A DNA stretch of 33,079 nucleotides from Sphingopyxis sp. (GTDB lineage Bacteria > Pseudomonadota > Alphaproteobacteria > Sphingomonadales > Sphingomonadaceae), in NCBI GenBank assembly GCA_016463225.1, contig JAEMRT010000053.1, positions 1,575 through 34,653 of the forward strand, in the 5' to 3' direction. The translations under genes were made by a program, and so were the position numbers. Shown here in pieces: positions 7,478 to 16,499 of this stretch (its first letter is position 1; every line of letters starts with the position of its first letter). The notes below the pieces were generated by a model. The model made no database searches. It saw nothing but the letters and a program-made list of their open reading frames with translations, and was not told the DNA's origin.

Positions 7478-7534
7478 AAACTGGCCGGTTCGAGACGGCC
7501 CGCTTCTAGAGGCAGATCACAAGAAGCGGACATT
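7478..7534 (+). repeat. Imperfect direct repeat, copy A (left of peptidase/Trypco1 pair)
   Basis: This ~57-base sequence begins AAACTGGCCGGTTCGAGAC, contains TTCTAGA and ends AAGCGGACATT. It aligns without gaps to 9212-9268 (copy B), with strong identity in the first 35 bases and in the AAGCNGACATT end. Both copies are intergenic. The AGCGGACATT end resembles a dispersed intergenic repeat common in sphingomonad genomes as I remember them, so it may be a genome-wide repeat rather than a cassette boundary. Confidence 0.7.
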
Positions 7535-7804
7535 ATGACGGCCAACCGATCGCATTGTGGCTCGCTATCGATTGGAAACGTTAAGACCGTTCAGGCGTGC
7601 GGGCCAAGGGCGGCCGGCAGGGCCGGCTCTACGAAACCCGAGAGATTCCAGCTTCGCCGCATGCCTGATCTCAAGTCCGCTAATTGCACAGGCGAAACAA
7701 GTAGCATGGAAGCGTGTCGACAATCAGAATTGACCTTCTTTAAATATTGACCCGGCTCTGACGGCACAGCAACAACGGTAGACGGTACCGCACGGGGGTG
7801 GATA

Positions 7805-8788
7805 ATGATCGATCAAGAAGTTCTGCGAAAACTTGTTCCCAACCGGTTTCCCGAAGACGAATATCCTGGCGAGCTCTTTTCTAAACGGCCATTTGAAGGC
7901 CCGGAGCGTTGGATCGGGGCTTGGAGCGCCTATCTGCGCTGGCAATTGCGCGCCCAGGCGAACGAGGCATATTTCGGCAAGCGAATCGACCGGTCCGGCT
8001 TCATCGCCACCGGCATATTCCGCGTCACGCGTCCTGATGAGGTCGCGGTCGATTCGAACTTCCCGATCGTCGAGGGCTTTCAGTTCGGGGCGCTATTTTT
8101 ACGCGGGGCTCCCGATCCCGAAGTTTACCGCTCCGCCATCCCGTTGGAGGGTGGTCGTCTCAAAGCTCCCGTCCGAGAGGCTGTCGCATCGATATACCTT
8201 CACGACCGGTCGGATTCCGACGGCTGCATCGCTGCGGTATATAATGATGATGCGGGCGTGCCCTGCGGGATCACCGCCAGACATGTGGTCCAGCGCTACC
8301 GCCGAGGTGATCGCGTCCCTCTTCACTGTTCGGATTGCGGTTATCAAGCGCGCATGCTGCGCACCGCGCCAGGGCTTATCGACGCCGCGAGCGTGACATT
8401 GCCCTGCGGAGGCCCCCATTACAGATGCCCCCCTCCCGGTCAGCTGCGATCCGCCGTCGAAGGCGAGACAATACACCTCCATCTGGGGCAAAGTGGTACG
8501 ACGGCTTGTATCGTTATGGCGTCAGTATCCACACCTTCACAGATTCGGAGCGCCGCAATCCCCCAGCATTTTCTAACTGAAAAGCACGGCTATCCGGGTG
8601 ACAGCGGGTCATTGGTCTCGTCACCTGATGCGCCTCATCTGCCGGCGGACCTTATTGGAATCTATCTGGGCGACAATGTCTGCGAAGATCCAGATGGTGT
8701 TCTCGCAACTTATGGTTTCGCGCTCGATATCAAACAAGCGGCCGACATTCTCGGCGCACGCGATGTTCAAGGAGTTTTCCATGACTAA
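7805..8788 (+). CDS. Trypsin-like serine peptidase of a conflict-system type
   Basis: Protein of 327 residues from ATG 7805, with GGGGTGG just upstream. Residues 1-120 are an N-terminal domain I cannot name. Residues ~125-320 form a trypsin-like fold: His160 in CGITARHVVQ, Asp193 in GLIDAASVTL and Ser267 in GYPGDSGSLV make a plausible catalytic triad. There is no signal peptide, so it should act in the cytoplasm, unlike DegP or secreted trypsins. The next gene, a Trypco1-like protein, starts inside its last codons (ATGACTAA, 8781-8788). Peptidases paired with trypsin-co-occurring domains are described in bacterial NTPase-dependent conflict systems (Kaur, Burroughs, Iyer and Aravind). Its substrate is unknown. 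Confidence 0.83.
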   Translation: MIDQEVLRKLVPNRFPEDEYPGELFSKRPFEGPERWIGAWSAYLRWQLRAQANEAYFGKRIDRSGFIATGIFRVTRPDEVAVDSNFPIVEGFQFGALFLRGAPDPEVYRSAIPLEGGRLKAPVREAVASIYLHDRSDSDGCIAAVYNDDAGVPCGITARHVVQRYRRGDRVPLHCSDCGYQARMLRTAPGLIDAASVTLPCGGPHYRCPPPGQLRSAVEGETIHLHLGQSGTTACIVMASVSTPSQIRSAAIPQHFLTEKHGYPGDSGSLVSSPDAPHLPADLIGIYLGDNVCEDPDGVLATYGFALDIKQAADILGARDVQGVFHD

Positions 8789-9110
8789 TGGTTGGTTTCA
8801 GGTGACGATAGTGGGCTCCGAGCCGGATGTCGACGCGGAGGAAAGTCGATATAAGGTTACTCCGCATTCACGCGGCGGGGCCGTGGTCGGCCGGATCGAC
8901 GATCTGGCAGGAATCTGGGATCAGGTCATATCGAAGCTGACAGGCTTGGCTGCTCAATCATCGATTGCGGCGGCTGCCTCCCGGTTCGAACTGAACGAGA
9001 TCGAGTTCAACATTGGGATCGAAGCAGGCCTCAATGTAGGCTTGGTGACCAAAGGCGATGCATCGGTTACGATCAAGTTTGCCCGGCTTAAAGCGGACGA
9101 ATCAGAATAA
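8781..9110 (+). CDS. Trypco1-like (trypsin-co-occurring domain) small protein
   Basis: Protein of 109 residues. The start at 8781 is fixed by AAGGAG six bases upstream and an 8-base overlap with the peptidase gene. The C-terminal half, a helix with VISKLTGLAAQSS followed by FELNEIEFNIGIEAGLNVGL and KGDASVTIKFARL, fits the Trypco1 pattern: a helix, then beta strands with an ExEhxhGI..(6-10)..G..VTI shape. This domain is known from analyses of conflict systems to occur beside trypsin-like peptidases and STAND NTPases, probably linking activation to the protease. The coupling here supports a two-protein complex. Assignment is by pattern, not by alignment search. Confidence 0.75.
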   Translation: MTNGWFQVTIVGSEPDVDAEESRYKVTPHSRGGAVVGRIDDLAGIWDQVISKLTGLAAQSSIAAAASRFELNEIEFNIGIEAGLNVGLVTKGDASVTIKFARLKADESE

Positions 9111-9211
9111 TCCACAGCGGATGGCGTCGCAAATCCATCCCTGTGCATAAAAGGTAAGAGGTAGCAAGTCCGCAGCACTCGCGGTGCGACGAACACACCC
9201 ATCTACCGCTG

Positions 9212-9268
9212 AAACTGGCCGATTGGAGACCGTCCGGTTCTAGACAGCAAACGTGAAAAGCAGACATT
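9212..9268 (+). repeat. Imperfect direct repeat, copy B (right of peptidase/Trypco1 pair)
   Basis: This copy begins AAACTGGCCGATTGGAGAC, keeps TTCTAGA in the same place and ends AAGCAGACATT. It aligns gap-free with copy A at 7478-7534, about 1.73 kb away, in the same orientation. Together the copies bracket the peptidase and Trypco1 genes. It lies in the 251-base gap before the SEC-C gene, which otherwise holds nothing recognisable. Confidence 0.7.
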
Positions 9269-9361
9269 GTATAGCCCGTTCGGGAAGCCCAGAGTTGAGG
9301 CCGCGTTCGATATTGCACTGAATTGACGACGGCCGAAGAAGACCGACTGAGGGGTATCGCG

Positions 9362-10303
9362 ATGGGGGAAGCGAAGCGGAAGCGCGAAGTCCTGCTGGGC
9401 CAACCTTGTCCCTGCGGATCGGCAAGGGCAAGCCGCGACTGCTGTTTTGACGGTCGCCGTTGGCATCGGCCGGCGCGCGTCCTCGGGCTTCGGGTGCTGC
9501 CGGCAGCGTCTACGGTCGAGCGTTGTTACATGAAGGAACTGGGTTCATGCGTCGGCCCACTATCAGGCGAGCACCTCATTTCGGAATCCGTAATCGAAGT
9601 ACTGAAGGGAGACGGCGGTTTCTCGATCTCGGGCGTACCTTGGCTCGACAAGGGTGAAGAAAAGGTACTGGGTGCCCGGAGCCTCAGAGCTAACTGCCTG
9701 TGTACTAAACACAACAGCGCACTCAGTCCGATTGACAGCGCGGCGCGTCACTTTTTTGAGTCGCTGAAGAGCTATCTCGAGGCCGACGCTGGCGAACCCC
9801 GTATGGCCTTGGTTTCGGGTCATGACTTGGAGGCTTGGTTGCTGAAGACGGCGAAAGCGCTTGCGGTGTCCGGCAATCTGGCCCGGGGCAGCGAGAAATT
9901 GTCAGGTGTATTCGCACAGGATCACATGCTCGTGGCGATGCTCGATGATCCGGCGACTTGGCCCGACGGGGCCGGCCTTTATTGCCTCATGAACGAAGGC
10001 GACATGGTAGTGAACCATTCAAGGTTTCAACTCGTGCCATGGCTGAATGAAGCAGAGGAAATTGTTGCCCTGCAGGTTAGCATCCTCGGCTTCATGTTCC
10101 TGCTCCTGCTCGAAAGGCTCGATGCCGAGAAATATCCTCTCCTCGCGGCGGCCAATTATAGGCCGAGCCGAATTGAAATCAGGCATCCGGCTTCCGAGAG
10201 CTGGATATCATTCAGCTGGCAAGACAAGCATGAACATAATGTTTTGAAAGTTGAGTTTGTCCAGAATGTGCCGCTGGATCGGGTGCTTCTGGAGCGAAGA
10301 TAG
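9362..10303 (+). CDS. SEC-C motif protein with HNH-like zinc/nuclease-type domain
   Basis: Protein of 313 residues. ATG 9362 is chosen because GAGGGG lies 7 bases upstream and the chain then begins MGEAKRKREVLLGQPCPCGS, a normal SEC-C protein opening; a TTG at 9323 is less likely. Residues 14-29 form the SEC-C zinc motif (Cys16, Cys18, Cys27, Cys28). Residues 55-125 resemble a treble-clef HNH-type site: Cys55, Cys63, LSGEHLISES (Glu70-His71), CLCTKHNSALSPID (Cys112, Cys114, His117, Asn118, Asp125). The rest is mixed alpha/beta without a named domain. It stops only 10 bases from the convergent end of the giant NTPase gene. A nuclease role is possible but unproven. Confidence 0.68.
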   Translation: MGEAKRKREVLLGQPCPCGSARASRDCCFDGRRWHRPARVLGLRVLPAASTVERCYMKELGSCVGPLSGEHLISESVIEVLKGDGGFSISGVPWLDKGEEKVLGARSLRANCLCTKHNSALSPIDSAARHFFESLKSYLEADAGEPRMALVSGHDLEAWLLKTAKALAVSGNLARGSEKLSGVFAQDHMLVAMLDDPATWPDGAGLYCLMNEGDMVVNHSRFQLVPWLNEAEEIVALQVSILGFMFLLLLERLDAEKYPLLAAANYRPSRIEIRHPASESWISFSWQDKHEHNVLKVEFVQNVPLDRVLLERR

Positions 10304-10313
10304 AGAAACTCAA

Positions 10314-13300
10314 TTAGTTCGTGGCGAAGCGCGTGCCGGATGTACCGTCGCCTTCTTTCGCCCGAACATGACGCCAAGAGAAGTTGCGCGCTTCGAGCGG
10401 GTTAAGCGCCGCCTCGAATGCGGCCCGGCCCGCTTCGCTTAGCGCGACCTGCTGCCCCTCAGCGTGGGCGCTGTCCTCGTTGATCGGTTGCGGGAGCCCG
10501 CTGCGCCACCAGATCGTGCGCGCCATTTCGCGGCCGTTGCCATCCTCGAAGATATGGATGCTGTCACCACGCAGTGACCAGCCGAGCTGCGCTGCGGTTC
10601 GCGGGCAGAAGATGAGCAGGCGCGAGGGCGCTTCGAGCATCAGATAGGTGTCGAAGATCGCCGTGCGCGAGCTATGGCATTCATCGACATCGTAGAGCGG
10701 GATTAGGCCGGAGATGTGAATGACGCGGGGCAGTTCGTCGATCAGATGATCGAGATCTTCGGCATCGGCCGAATGCTCCCCGACCCCGCGCCAGCTTTCG
10801 CAAATGGTGGTGATGCGCGTTTCCTTGACGAGCGACGACTGCCACTCAGCGAGAATGCCCGGCGCGGAACGGGTAGCTGCATCCGCCGTGACACTGTCGA
10901 GCCAAGCTTCCTGATCCTTGCCCCAGAGCATGCCGGGTACAATGGGAAGCTGGGTGCCGGCGGGCTGAGCCTGCGGCACCGGCAATCCCGGTCGATCTGG
11001 TTCGGCGTGGAGCCGGTGGAGCAGCGAGCGGAAGTCACGGGGAGCAAGACGATCGGCGCGCCACAATTCACCGACGATTTGGCGAAGCGCGCGCAGGATC
11101 GCCATGGCCTGCGGCCGCCGGTAACTAACTTTGAAATCGATACGGTTTAGTTCGGACTCCTTCGCTTTCGAAGCGCTATGACCGAATGCATCGATCCCGC
11201 CCCAGGTCTGGATCAGCTGCTGGGCACGCCAGCGAACATGCTGCACCGAAATGTCGCCATCGCTCGCGATTGACCGGACAAGGTTCATCCAGCCCTCGGT
11301 CCAGCCCATCGGCTCCTCGATTACCATACCGCGCGTGTGTTCATCGATCGCAGCCTCGCCCCGCACTCCGTCGCCGCCAGGTAAATGGATCGCATAGAAG
11401 GCCGGAAGCTCGCGCTGCTCGATCGGCAGTACTTCGCCCCATTGTAGAGAGAGGAAGGAAGCGGCGCCAGCGACACCTGCATCGTCGCTTTGCACGAGAT
11501 CGCGAAGCTCCGGCAGAAAATGGTCAGCCAAGCTGGGCTCCTCGGCACTTCCGACAAGCAAAGTAATGGCCGTCAGCGTCGCGTCGGTTCCGCGCGCAAA
11601 GAGCTTCTCGCAAATCTTGCGTGCAATGCCATGGTGCGATGCGTGCACGAACGCCCGGAAGCCGCGCACAGCCTGATCGTATAATATCGGCACCCCAAGT
11701 GTGAGGGCCCAGCAGAAGAGTTCGGCGACGAGGTCTTCCTCGTCGAGAGTGTTCCCGCCAAGTTCTATGCCTTCGCCCAAGCGAAACTCGCGCATAGTGG
11801 CCAGCTGCTCCGCGAGCCGTTCCCAAAGCGCGGGCCAGTCCGGTGCTTCGAACAGCAGCGGAAAAATCCGGTCAACCGACCAGAGGAGCGGCGAGATGCC
11901 GTAGCGCGCGCTTTTCAGCTCGTCGAAAAACTCGTGGCGAGCGCGTTCAAACCGATCGGCTTCGCCAAGCATATGCCGGATTTCATGATATTGAAGCCGG
12001 CCGCTCCCGCTCGGCCATCCCCAGCCCTCCACCTTATCACTCAGAAAGGGCGCCACCAACGTACGCGCCGTCTCTTCGCATCCGGCCGCCAATGCCGAGC
12101 CGGCAGCGGCGATCCCGACGTCGGATTCATCGAGAAACTGCGGCTGGGCCGCCGCGAACGCGCGTACATCCTCCCAGCGGCTAGCTTTAATGACGCGCAC
12201 CGCAGCACTTCGCAAACCATAGGTGATGTACCGCGCCCTGACCGAATCCTTCGGCCTGGGCGTATCTTCGCGCTCATAGGTCATCTCCGCCGTCAGAGCT
12301 TTGGCGATGCCGTCGAGATCAATAAGGTGACGATAGGAGCGCTGCTCAGGATCGGTCTTTTCCTGGTCGGGCTCGACTGTCCAACGCGTCGCCGCGCTTG
12401 CTGCGCGCAGCGAGGGCTCGCTGCGGGTTGCGAGCGCATCTTCGAGGGTCCGCAGCCGAGATAGCCGTTGGCCGGGCGGCGCATCCATCTCGATTGAGCG
12501 TACCAAGGCGGCCTCAATCGCCTCCAGCTCCGCCGGCTCCGCGGCTGCGATCAGGTCCCGGATAAACTTGCTGCTTGCCGTCGTGCTGCCGTGGGGCTCG
12601 GAATACCAGGGCAGCGCGAGATGAGTCCATGCGATGAGCGCGGCATCGCGCGGCAGCACGCCGCGCTCGACGGCGCCCCGCAGCGCGGTATCGAATATAC
12701 CATCGATGCTCGTAGAGCCCTTCTCTGCCGCCCAATGCGCGACCGCCCAAGCGTCCGATGGGCTTGCCGCCGACGCCTCGTACAGAAAATTGCGGGCAAC
12801 CCGCCAGCCGCTGTCGTCGCCCTCGGTCCGGCTGAGCCCATTGAGAAAACGCAGCGCGGTAGCAGCGCGCTCGGACCTGCGTCCGGGCTCGCTACGGTTG
12901 GCGTGCGTCAGCAGGTCCGACCAGAGTTCGTAGATGCCGTCCTTTTTGGCAGGGACGAACACTCCGAAGGAATTGGCCCTGAGCTCCGCAATGATGTCGC
13001 TCGCCCGCTCGGGCCATCCGGTTTCGGCAAATGCGATAGCATATTGCGCCCGTTCTTCGACCTCTTCACGCGGATCAGTGATTTCGAGCTCGGCAAGTCC
13101 TGCCTCTAGACGGGCGCCCGCCGTGTCGCTGTCGCCGCCAAGCTCATAGGCCCGCACGGCAGCAATCCGACGAAAGGACGGCCACCAGCGGAAGAGCGTT
13201 CTCGGCGTACTGATCAACGCATCATATTGGAGCGCGATCCGGTCGGCGCCATCGTTCGCGACTATGGCGAGGTTGAAAAGCGACTGCAGCAGGACGTCAC

Positions 13301-16300
13301 CGATCCGCGGAATCAAGTGACTTAGGAACCAGTCGTCGCCTGGAGTCGTCCGTGCCGTCGCAAGGAAATTTAGCGCGGCGGCACTTATGCTGTCGAGCTC
13401 AGCGCCGCTCAATTTCCCGCCAGCGCGGAGCGACCCGATGGCCGTTCCGATCGTCACGAGATGGTGCTGAGCGCCGCGCAACAACCGTTCGTCGGGAAGA
13501 GTGAGGACGGGGACGACCTCGCCTGCCGCAACGCGGTGCGCGACGTTCGAGAGCAATCCGCGGCAGGCGGGAGCAATCTCCTCAAGGCGCTCGACGCGGT
13601 TTACCGATCCGAGCCCCGCGAGCGGCGCGTGAGCGAGAAAGGTCTTGGCGACGTCCGCTGCGTCGGCGCGCAACGCGATCCGCGCCGCGGAGAGAAACCA
13701 AGATGAATGAAGTTCGCCGATTTCATCAATCGTTGCCGCCTCGTTGAGTAGGGTGATCGCGCGCGCGAAATCGCCAGCATCGAAAAGGCTTTCTGCCGCC
13801 TCGATCCGCATCATGGCGCGATGCTGGCCGGAGAGGGACCAACGCGCGGCGACCGCGTCGATATCGGTGTTCGCATCGGCTTCGACGAGCGCACGTGCGA
13901 TCTGCGAGCGCACCATCTCCAATGCGAGATCGCGGTCTTCGCTACTCTCGGTCCGTCCGGGCTCGACCGAGGCAAGGCCCTCATCGATGATCTGGTCGAT
14001 CTGCTCCGCATCGAGAAAAAGGATTGCAAAGCGCGCCCAGTCTCGGAAGGTCGTGCGCGACAGGTCCGAGAAACGCACGCCCTCCCGCGCTATGCCGCGA
14101 AAGGGACTATAGGTCTCGAACACCGTCCGCGCGCGCTCGGTGCGCCCGGAACGCAGCAGCGCCTCAACGACTTCCCATTGCTTGCCCTCGTCGAGCCGCT
14201 CCTTGAGCTGATCCGATGCACGGTCGATATCGCCAACCGCCAGATACGCATCGACCAGTGAGGTAGCGCCCTCCATGATTGAGGCACGGCGATCAAGCTC
14301 GCCATCGGCCAGCATCAGGTCGAAGAGTTTCGCGGAGTCAAAGCTCTGGCGGAGCAGACTGATCGCATCGACGATGTCGCCATTGATCGCTTTTGCCGCC
14401 CGCCCTGCGATATATTGACCGATGAAATAGCCACGGCTGGCGAGCGCGAGCGCTTCGTCGCTAGCGCCAGCGAGAAAAAGGTAGCGAAAGCGAAGCCAGC
14501 GCTGCGGGGCGATGAGCGGCGACCGCTCGGCGAGCTCGGCCAAGACGGCGTAAAGCGATGTTCGCGAGAATGCAGGATCGGGTTTCCCGAAACGCAGTAT
14601 GGGCTTGCCTTGGGCAAAGAGCCGGAAGCTGTTGTGAAAGACCGTCCATCCCCGCTCGGACCTGTCGAGCAGGTGGCCGGCGCCGCGTAGCGCGGCCTCG
14701 ACGGCCTCATCGGAGACCGCCTCCGCGAGGCATTCAGGCGCGATCGCTCCTTCCGCATGCGCGATCAGCGCGAGGACGCGTTTCGTCGCGTCCGCATCGG
14801 ACGCCTTTTCAATGCTGCGCCACGCGGCATCATAGATGGATTCCAGGTCGCCATCGAATCCCAGCTCGCCCTCGAGTAATTGGGCGCGCTCGGCTTCATC
14901 GGCCGTGAGAAGCCTCTCGACAAGATAGCGGGTGACGAGCGGATGGCCACTCGTCACGCCGTAGAGCATTTGGCGATCGATGTTAGCATCCAGTCCGAGC
15001 GCATCGGCGATCCGTTCAACCGCCCCTGCATTGAGCGGCGCAATTTCGACGCGACGCCCGTCGGCGCCCGCTTGTTGGCGCACTGCGGCCGGCATATCGG
15101 CAAAATCGAGCGTCTGACTGCCGAGCACGAAGACGATGCCATCCGGGATGGCGTCAGGTAACGGCAATGCAGCAAGCAACGAATGCCGAGGATGCTCTTC
15201 CCGCGAGATATGGTCGAGGCCATCCACGACGATGACCACGCGCCGCCCATCCGTCGCGTAGCGATCTGAGGCCAGCTGCAGCAGATATTCGAACTGTTGC
15301 TGCCGCGCGCGGGTGCTGTCGTCGACGATGCGCAGCAAGTTGAGGCCCGTCGCAGCGAGCTGCGCGTTCAGATCTTCGTAGAAGTCATCGGCCTCGCCGC
15401 GCCCTTGGCCCTGCGCTGCGCCGGGCACAAACGCGAGATAGCGGATCACATGCTGCGTGGCATGTTCGCGAACCTCGCGCTGGAGGAGGGTGGACTTGCC
15501 CGTGCCAGGGGGGCCGAGCAGGCTCACATAGCCTTTGCCGTGGGTCCTGATCGCCTTTGCAAGGCTCGCCTCGCTGATCTCGTTGCGCTGGACATAGGAT
15601 CCGACTGGGAAATCGTGCAGGAAGCGCAGCGAGAAGCGGTCGCTCCACCCCACTGCATCAAGCAGTTCCCCACGCGACCAGCGGTCCTTACCGGGATTGT
15701 CGGCGACCATTGTCGACAGAAACCGCGCGAGACCCTCGATCTGCTCGAGTTTCCGTGGATCCTCGTCGCTGGCAAAAGCGGGTGCGGCCGCTGGCCCGAC
15801 GACGAGGTCGAAGCTCGCCCAGAAGGCTTCGAAACCGATCTCGTCGAGGCCCGACCGCGACGCCAATTCATCGATCAGGGGCGCCCATGCGGTCGCGCGC
15901 CAATCTGCAAGGGTACGGCGGCGATGGCCCGCGACCTCGTGCAGAAAATTGGCGGTGGAAGACTCCTGCCAGTCCTTGACCAACACATCCTTCGTCGTGG
16001 GATAGTCGTTTGTGAGATAACGGATCTGTATCGCTAATCCCGGATAGAGATCGCGCAGGGCAATAAAGGAGGCAGCAAGCTGGGCGACCTGGCCATTCAC
16101 CCCAAGGAGGAGCGCCGTAACGCCGACGGCCTCGGGTTGCTCTGAACGCTTGAACTGATGCCCGACGACGGCGTTGGAGAGGCCGAGGACGAGATCGTCC
16201 GCGATGCCTGCACTACGGTCGGCAAGTCCGATCCATCTGAGGCTCCGGTCGAGCAAACATGCGTACATCAGACGCGCAGATGACCGGTCCTGATGCACAT

Positions 16301-16379
16301 AACCCCGGCGCGCGGCTCGTTCGCCTTCGCCTGCTGCCCTTTTCGGGCCTTCTTCAGCCGGTCCCCTCATGCAGACCAT
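10314..16379 (-). CDS. Giant PD-(D/E)XK (Cap4-like) nuclease - STAND NTPase - helical-repeat protein (Avs-like)
   Basis: Protein of 2021 residues from ATG 16379 (ATG 16370 possible; an in-frame stop lies shortly upstream). Residues ~25-195 look like a Cap4/Mrr-class dsDNA nuclease: RGYVHQDRSSARLM (25-38), GIADDLVLGL with Asp61/Asp62, and VVGHQFKRS with Gln75-Lys77. Residues ~260-500 form a STAND/NACHT-type NTPase: Walker A GPPGTGKS (289-296), Walker B VVIVVDGLDH (381-390), and SGHPLVTRY (GxP, 477-485). The remaining ~1500 residues are helical, with TPR-like stretches such as LFDAGDFARAITLLNEAA, a likely sensor. The effector-STAND-repeat order and size match antiviral Avs proteins, which are activated by phage proteins. 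Family membership is inferred. The 282-base upstream gap has a 10-base G-tract. Confidence 0.85.
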   Translation of the reverse strand: MVCMRGPAEEGPKRAAGEGERAARRGYVHQDRSSARLMYACLLDRSLRWIGLADRSAGIADDLVLGLSNAVVGHQFKRSEQPEAVGVTALLLGVNGQVAQLAASFIALRDLYPGLAIQIRYLTNDYPTTKDVLVKDWQESSTANFLHEVAGHRRRTLADWRATAWAPLIDELASRSGLDEIGFEAFWASFDLVVGPAAAPAFASDEDPRKLEQIEGLARFLSTMVADNPGKDRWSRGELLDAVGWSDRFSLRFLHDFPVGSYVQRNEISEASLAKAIRTHGKGYVSLLGPPGTGKSTLLQREVREHATQHVIRYLAFVPGAAQGQGRGEADDFYEDLNAQLAATGLNLLRIVDDSTRARQQQFEYLLQLASDRYATDGRRVVIVVDGLDHISREEHPRHSLLAALPLPDAIPDGIVFVLGSQTLDFADMPAAVRQQAGADGRRVEIAPLNAGAVERIADALGLDANIDRQMLYGVTSGHPLVTRYLVERLLTADEAERAQLLEGELGFDGDLESIYDAAWRSIEKASDADATKRVLALIAHAEGAIAPECLAEAVSDEAVEAALRGAGHLLDRSERGWTVFHNSFRLFAQGKPILRFGKPDPAFSRTSLYAVLAELAERSPLIAPQRWLRFRYLFLAGASDEALALASRGYFIGQYIAGRAAKAINGDIVDAISLLRQSFDSAKLFDLMLADGELDRRASIMEGATSLVDAYLAVGDIDRASDQLKERLDEGKQWEVVEALLRSGRTERARTVFETYSPFRGIAREGVRFSDLSRTTFRDWARFAILFLDAEQIDQIIDEGLASVEPGRTESSEDRDLALEMVRSQIARALVEADANTDIDAVAARWSLSGQHRAMMRIEAAESLFDAGDFARAITLLNEAATIDEIGELHSSWFLSAARIALRADAADVAKTFLAHAPLAGLGSVNRVERLEEIAPACRGLLSNVAHRVAAGEVVPVLTLPDERLLRGAQHHLVTIGTAIGSLRAGGKLSGAELDSISAAALNFLATARTTPGDDWFLSHLIPRIGDVLLQSLFNLAIVANDGADRIALQYDALISTPRTLFRWWPSFRRIAAVRAYELGGDSDTAGARLEAGLAELEITDPREEVEERAQYAIAFAETGWPERASDIIAELRANSFGVFVPAKKDGIYELWSDLLTHANRSEPGRRSERAATALRFLNGLSRTEGDDSGWRVARNFLYEASAASPSDAWAVAHWAAEKGSTSIDGIFDTALRGAVERGVLPRDAALIAWTHLALPWYSEPHGSTTASSKFIRDLIAAAEPAELEAIEAALVRSIEMDAPPGQRLSRLRTLEDALATRSEPSLRAASAATRWTVEPDQEKTDPEQRSYRHLIDLDGIAKALTAEMTYEREDTPRPKDSVRARYITYGLRSAAVRVIKASRWEDVRAFAAAQPQFLDESDVGIAAAGSALAAGCEETARTLVAPFLSDKVEGWGWPSGSGRLQYHEIRHMLGEADRFERARHEFFDELKSARYGISPLLWSVDRIFPLLFEAPDWPALWERLAEQLATMREFRLGEGIELGGNTLDEEDLVAELFCWALTLGVPILYDQAVRGFRAFVHASHHGIARKICEKLFARGTDATLTAITLLVGSAEEPSLADHFLPELRDLVQSDDAGVAGAASFLSLQWGEVLPIEQRELPAFYAIHLPGGDGVRGEAAIDEHTRGMVIEEPMGWTEGWMNLVRSIASDGDISVQHVRWRAQQLIQTWGGIDAFGHSASKAKESELNRIDFKVSYRRPQAMAILRALRQIVGELWRADRLAPRDFRSLLHRLHAEPDRPGLPVPQAQPAGTQLPIVPGMLWGKDQEAWLDSVTADAATRSAPGILAEWQSSLVKETRITTICESWRGVGEHSADAEDLDHLIDELPRVIHISGLIPLYDVDECHSSRTAIFDTYLMLEAPSRLLIFCPRTAAQLGWSLRGDSIHIFEDGNGREMARTIWWRSGLPQPINEDSAHAEGQQVALSEAGRAAFEAALNPLEARNFSWRHVRAKEGDGTSGTRFATN

Positions 16380-16499
16380 TTGGCGTTGCCTGTGGCACAG
16401 CGCAAGTCAGGCTTCGACACCGTTCACGCCTCTCGTCGCCCTCCTGAAGCCAAGAGAACGGTATTTAGAGCAGACCATCTATCCGCTGCGAAGCTGAGC

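Larger units (their letters stand above)
6994..7804. other. Long intergenic region with structured parB-like leader; no convincing gene
   Basis: Between the parB-like start and the peptidase gene there are 811 bases without a supportable gene. The short open frames here show no family features and no good ribosome sites. The left part (about 6994-7200) is very GC-rich and full of inverted repeats, and is probably the promoter and leader of the parB-like gene. The right part contains one copy of a direct repeat (7478-7534), which marks the left side of the cargo island. A region of AT-richer sequence (about 7730-7755) just before the peptidase gene may hold its promoter, but no clear -35/-10 pair stands out. 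Confidence 0.6.

Noticed and set aside
10314..16379. Left giant protein as a simple AAA+ chaperone or helicase
   Set aside because: The VVDGLDH Walker B, GHP motif, nuclease-like head and long repeat tail fit STAND proteins rather than AAA+ or helicase families.
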